A program made the translations under genes and the position numbers. Source: Gemmatimonas aurantiaca T-27 (GTDB lineage: Bacteria > Gemmatimonadota > Gemmatimonadetes > Gemmatimonadales > Gemmatimonadaceae). Taken from it: DNA of 64,000 bases. Location of the stretch: assembly GCF_000010305.1 (NCBI RefSeq), contig NC_012489.1, positions 2,177,646 through 2,241,645 on the forward strand. Direction: 5' to 3'. Position 1 is the stretch's first letter, and every line of letters starts with the position of its first letter. Shown piece by piece: positions 61,247-64,000 of this stretch. The notes beneath the pieces were generated by a model. It had not been told where the DNA came from, made no database searches, and saw only the letters and a list, made by a program, of their open reading frames with translations.

Positions 61247-64000
61247 TCAGAAGCTGTACTGCAGGCGCGTCATGACCATGCGGCCGATCTCGGGCATGCC
61301 CGGGAACGTGCGGACCTGGTTGTCGAACATGTTCTGCGCGTTGATGGTCCACAGCAGCTTCTGCTTGCCACCCAGATCGAAGCGCTTCGACACCTGCGCG
61401 TCGAACGTGACCGCTTCCGGCACACCGGCGTAGCAGTAGGCACCGGCGCCAACCGGCGAGCAGCGATTGGCCCCGATGGTCGGATTGGCCGCCGCACCGG
61501 GCCGGCCGGCCGCGATCGGAAACGCATAGTTTGTCGCGTGCACGCTGGAGTTCACCGGATACGCTTCGTTGTAGCGCGTGCGCAACTCGAAGCCCATGCC
61601 GTTGTTTTCGTTGCGATAGCGCATGCCCAACGCGCCACGCGAATTCGGCGAGTTGGACATGAGCGGCAGATTGTTGCCGCCGGCGATGTTGTTGAACACG
61701 TTGCGGCTCTGCCAACTGAAGGCCATGTCGAATGTCAGACGATCCGTCGCCACGACATCGGTGGCCATATCCAGGCCGCTCACCCAGATCTTGCCAGGCA
61801 CCGTCAGGTAGGTGGCATAGATCGCGTTGGGCGCGGTGTTGCCGTTGGCGAAGGTCACCACGCCAAGCGGCAGGCCAGCTACGCTCGGGGTGAGCGAGGT
61901 CGCGAGCGCAGAGGCGATGCCGGGAATCTGCTGCGCTGGAACGCCAGCGCCAGCCAGATACGCGCCGATTTGCTGGCCGAGATAACCACCCAACTGCGTC
62001 GGGTTGCCAAAGAACACATTGGGCGTGGACAGCGCCGCCGTCGTGCCGACATCACCACGTTGCTGACCCCAGTAGGAGATATCCCAGCGGAACCGATCGC
62101 CGAGAATGCCCTTGTAGCCCACTTCAAAGGTGTTGTTGAACGACGCGGACAGCGGCTTGATGTCCTGCAGGTCATTGGCCGCCAGCGGCGTCGTCGCGCT
62201 GGAGATGTAGGAGACACGCGTCGCCAGATCGGCATTGGTGGGCGTGCGCGTACCGAGGTACTGCACGATACCGGAGGCTAACGCCTGTGCCTGCGCGGCG
62301 GGCATGCCACCTGCCTGGAGTCCGGCCGCAATGCCCGGCGTCAGTCGCGAGGACAGCGCCTGGACCGCGCCCGGGAACGCCGCCGCTGCGGACGTTCCCA
62401 CGAACTGTCCCTGCGAGGCATACGCCGACTTCATGCAGTACGAACCAAACGCACTGCCCGTAGCGCAACTCCGGTTGAACTGGAATCCGTTCTTCGGCGG
62501 ATTGCCACGCGCATACAGGTCAAAACCCGAGCCCCCGAGGTTCGGCGACTGGATCAGATCGAGGAAGAACGAGAAGTTGGCCGGCGTGGAGAAGGCGCGG
62601 TTGTAGGTGAAACGAATGTTCTGCGTCTCGGTCGGCTTGAAAATCAGCGCCGCGCGGGGCGAGAAGAACTGTCCCTCGATCACGTTGTTTGCGTCACCGC
62701 GGGCCGCCAACAGCAGCTCGAAGTACTTGTTGGGCTTGGTGGACGACTGGAGATAGCCACCGTATTCCGTGACGTTGTCTACGTCCTCATTGCCGCCATT
62801 GATCGTGTTGCCCGTTTCCGGGTTGGTGGCGATGTAGTCGACGCCGTACGTGAAGCTCTGCTTGGCGCCGAGATCGAAGCCGTGCTGGAGCTGCACCGCC
62901 CACACCTTGGACTTGTCCACGATGGGCTTGCCGGAGCGCAGCAGATAGGTGCCCTCATCCGACTGCGCATTGTCGTTGCCCGCGTTGCTCATGTTGACGA
63001 ACGCCTGGGCGAACAACCGATTCCAGCGGAAGCGCTGCTGCAGGCTGGTGTAGGTCCAGCCCTTGATCTGCGCGGCCCCATTGGCACCCGTGTATTCGAT
63101 CCCACTGCCGATGTTCGTGTGGCCGACCGTGGTGATCGCTTCGGTGTTCTCCGTAGGCCGGATATCCATGCGCGCTTCGCCTGTGAACCGCTCGAGGTCG
63201 AAGTTGCGATCATTCGCCTTGCCCCGCCGCGACGCCGGAACGTCCGTGGTCGACGGGAACACCGCCGGTTCGGACAGCTCCGTGAACTCCCAGTCCTTGC
63301 CGCGCATGTACTCACCGGAGAGCTTCACGGCGAACTTGTCGTTCAGCTTGGCGGCATGACGAACACCTGCCCGCATCACCGACCGCTCACCACCGTCCAC
63401 GCTGATCGTCGTGCCTTGCGAGGCAAACGGCGACTTGGTGATGACATGCAACACACCATTGGAGCTGTTGGGACCATAGAGCGCCGACGCCGGTCCGAGC
63501 AGCACTTCCATGCGATCGATGTCTTCATTGGTCCCGGTGAACATGAAGGGCACGTTCACGCGCAGGGAAGGCACACCGGCGAAGCGGTAGTCCTGCAGCA
63601 TCAGCATGGAACCGCTGAAGGCGTTGTTGAATCCACGCGCCACCACGTTCGACTGGGCGATACCACCGCGACTGATATCCACGCCCGGGGTGCTGCGCAG
63701 GTGATCGGTGACCGTCACCGCCGGCCGCTCTTCGATGCGCTCGCTCGAGACCACCGAGATCTGGGCCGGCGCATCGAGCGCCTTTTCCGGTCGGCTGCGG
63801 CTGGCCGTGACGACGGTCTGGTTCAGTTGCGTGGGACGTTCCGTCAGCGCGGCGTCGATGTTGGCGCCCGGCCGCTGCGCCGTAAACGTCCGCTGCTCGA
63901 ACCCGAGCATGCGCACCGTGACGTTGTAGGTGCCATCGGGAAGATTGACCACGCGAAAGGCACCATCGGCGCCCGAGATGGCACCGTACGATTGTCCACC
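61247..64000 (-). CDS. TonB-dependent receptor (N-terminus outside the window)
   Basis: The gene runs off the right edge; about 917 residues are visible, without the signal peptide. Visible order: the end of a carboxypeptidase-regulatory-like beta domain (ISGADGAFRVVNLPDGTYNV), the plug (TVVTASRSRPEKALDAPAQI, VARGFNNAFSGSMLMLQDYR, IDRMEVLLGPASALYGPNSS, GVLHVITK) and a 22-strand-type barrel ending in aromatic-rich MVMTRLQYSF, the outer-membrane terminal signature. Two Cys pairs (SCATGSAFGSYC, RCSPVGAGAYC) are probably in outer loops. Substrate unknown: siderophore, carbohydrate or other. Confidence 0.95.
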   Translation of the reverse strand, partial: GGQSYGAISGADGAFRVVNLPDGTYNVTVRMLGFEQRTFTAQRPGANIDAALTERPTQLNQTVVTASRSRPEKALDAPAQISVVSSERIEERPAVTVTDHLRSTPGVDISRGGIAQSNVVARGFNNAFSGSMLMLQDYRFAGVPSLRVNVPFMFTGTNEDIDRMEVLLGPASALYGPNSSNGVLHVITKSPFASQGTTISVDGGERSVMRAGVRHAAKLNDKFAVKLSGEYMRGKDWEFTELSEPAVFPSTTDVPASRRGKANDRNFDLERFTGEARMDIRPTENTEAITTVGHTNIGSGIEYTGANGAAQIKGWTYTSLQQRFRWNRLFAQAFVNMSNAGNDNAQSDEGTYLLRSGKPIVDKSKVWAVQLQHGFDLGAKQSFTYGVDYIATNPETGNTINGGNEDVDNVTEYGGYLQSSTKPNKYFELLLAARGDANNVIEGQFFSPRAALIFKPTETQNIRFTYNRAFSTPANFSFFLDLIQSPNLGGSGFDLYARGNPPKNGFQFNRSCATGSAFGSYCMKSAYASQGQFVGTSAAAAFPGAVQALSSRLTPGIAAGLQAGGMPAAQAQALASGIVQYLGTRTPTNADLATRVSYISSATTPLAANDLQDIKPLSASFNNTFEVGYKGILGDRFRWDISYWGQQRGDVGTTAALSTPNVFFGNPTQLGGYLGQQIGAYLAGAGVPAQQIPGIASALATSLTPSVAGLPLGVVTFANGNTAPNAIYATYLTVPGKIWVSGLDMATDVVATDRLTFDMAFSWQSRNVFNNIAGGNNLPLMSNSPNSRGALGMRYRNENNGMGFELRTRYNEAYPVNSSVHATNYAFPIAAGRPGAAANPTIGANRCSPVGAGAYCYAGVPEAVTFDAQVSKRFDLGGKQKLLWTINAQNMFDNQVRTFPGMPEIGRMVMTRLQYSF

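Overview
The window reads as a piece of a high-GC, Gram-negative bacterial chromosome. The best guess is Gemmatimonadota (Gemmatimonas-like), inferred from overall gene style and order, not from a database search. Evidence for an outer membrane: a TonB-dependent receptor, a secreted beta-barrel-like protein, an LPS heptose kinase and a lipobox-bearing LEA/WHy protein. Almost everything is core housekeeping. I see no phage, insertion sequence, CRISPR array or defence island.

Layout, left to right. 1-420: a tRNA-Gly with its own promoter and terminator. 554-4167: a glycosidase-fold hypothetical and a divergent secreted barrel-like protein. 4143-12106: recN, nadK, dxs, ispA, xseB, xseA and folD, all on the minus strand. 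12096-19724: rny, a candidate structured RNA, zapA, a coiled-coil protein, pheT, pheS, rplT, rpmI and infC, which starts with ATT behind an attenuator-like leader. 19721-22280: a metallo-hydrolase, a DnaQ-like exonuclease and the divergent rex with a textbook Rex operator. 22265-29712: an overlapping operon recJ-rsmD-coaD-pta-rsbV-rsbW-rsbU-rsmA (transcribed right to left). 29832-43458: a COG1579 zinc-ribbon protein, dnaG, mutS2, yqeY, rpsU, hit, rsmE, prmA, dnaJ, hrcA, hemW, dprA and obgE. 43537-47482: a carboxymuconolactone-decarboxylase-like protein, a ReAV-type asparaginase, an EamA transporter and the divergent heptose kinase. 47578-47923: two tRNAs and their terminators. 47957-60263: hflX, a LEA/WHy lipoprotein, rarA, an unknown, cca, an SDR, a CpsB/YwqE-like PHP phosphatase, an unknown, alaS, recX, recA and yraN. 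60356-64000: glpQ and a TonB receptor cut by the window edge.

The genes group by task. DNA repair and replication: recN, xseAB, recJ, dnaG, mutS2, recA, recX, rarA, dprA. Translation and ribosome assembly: infC, rpmI, rplT, pheST, alaS, rpsU, rsmA, rsmD, rsmE, prmA, obgE, hflX, cca and three tRNAs. Isoprenoid and cofactor supply: dxs, ispA, nadK, folD, coaD. Stress and redox sensing: rex, rsbVWU, hrcA-dnaJ. Many neighbours overlap by the ATGA or GTGA tetranucleotide, implying translational coupling. All protein genes except the barrel-like gene, rex and the heptose kinase lie on the minus strand.

The non-coding signals are the most rewarding part: a perfect Rex operator; promoters of the form TTGACC-N16/17-TAGGwT whose -35 box contains the upstream stop codon; hairpin-plus-U-tract leaders directly before infC and the EamA gene; a nested recA-recX terminator; and a multi-hairpin RNA candidate between zapA and rny. 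I did not find a clearly new multi-gene system.
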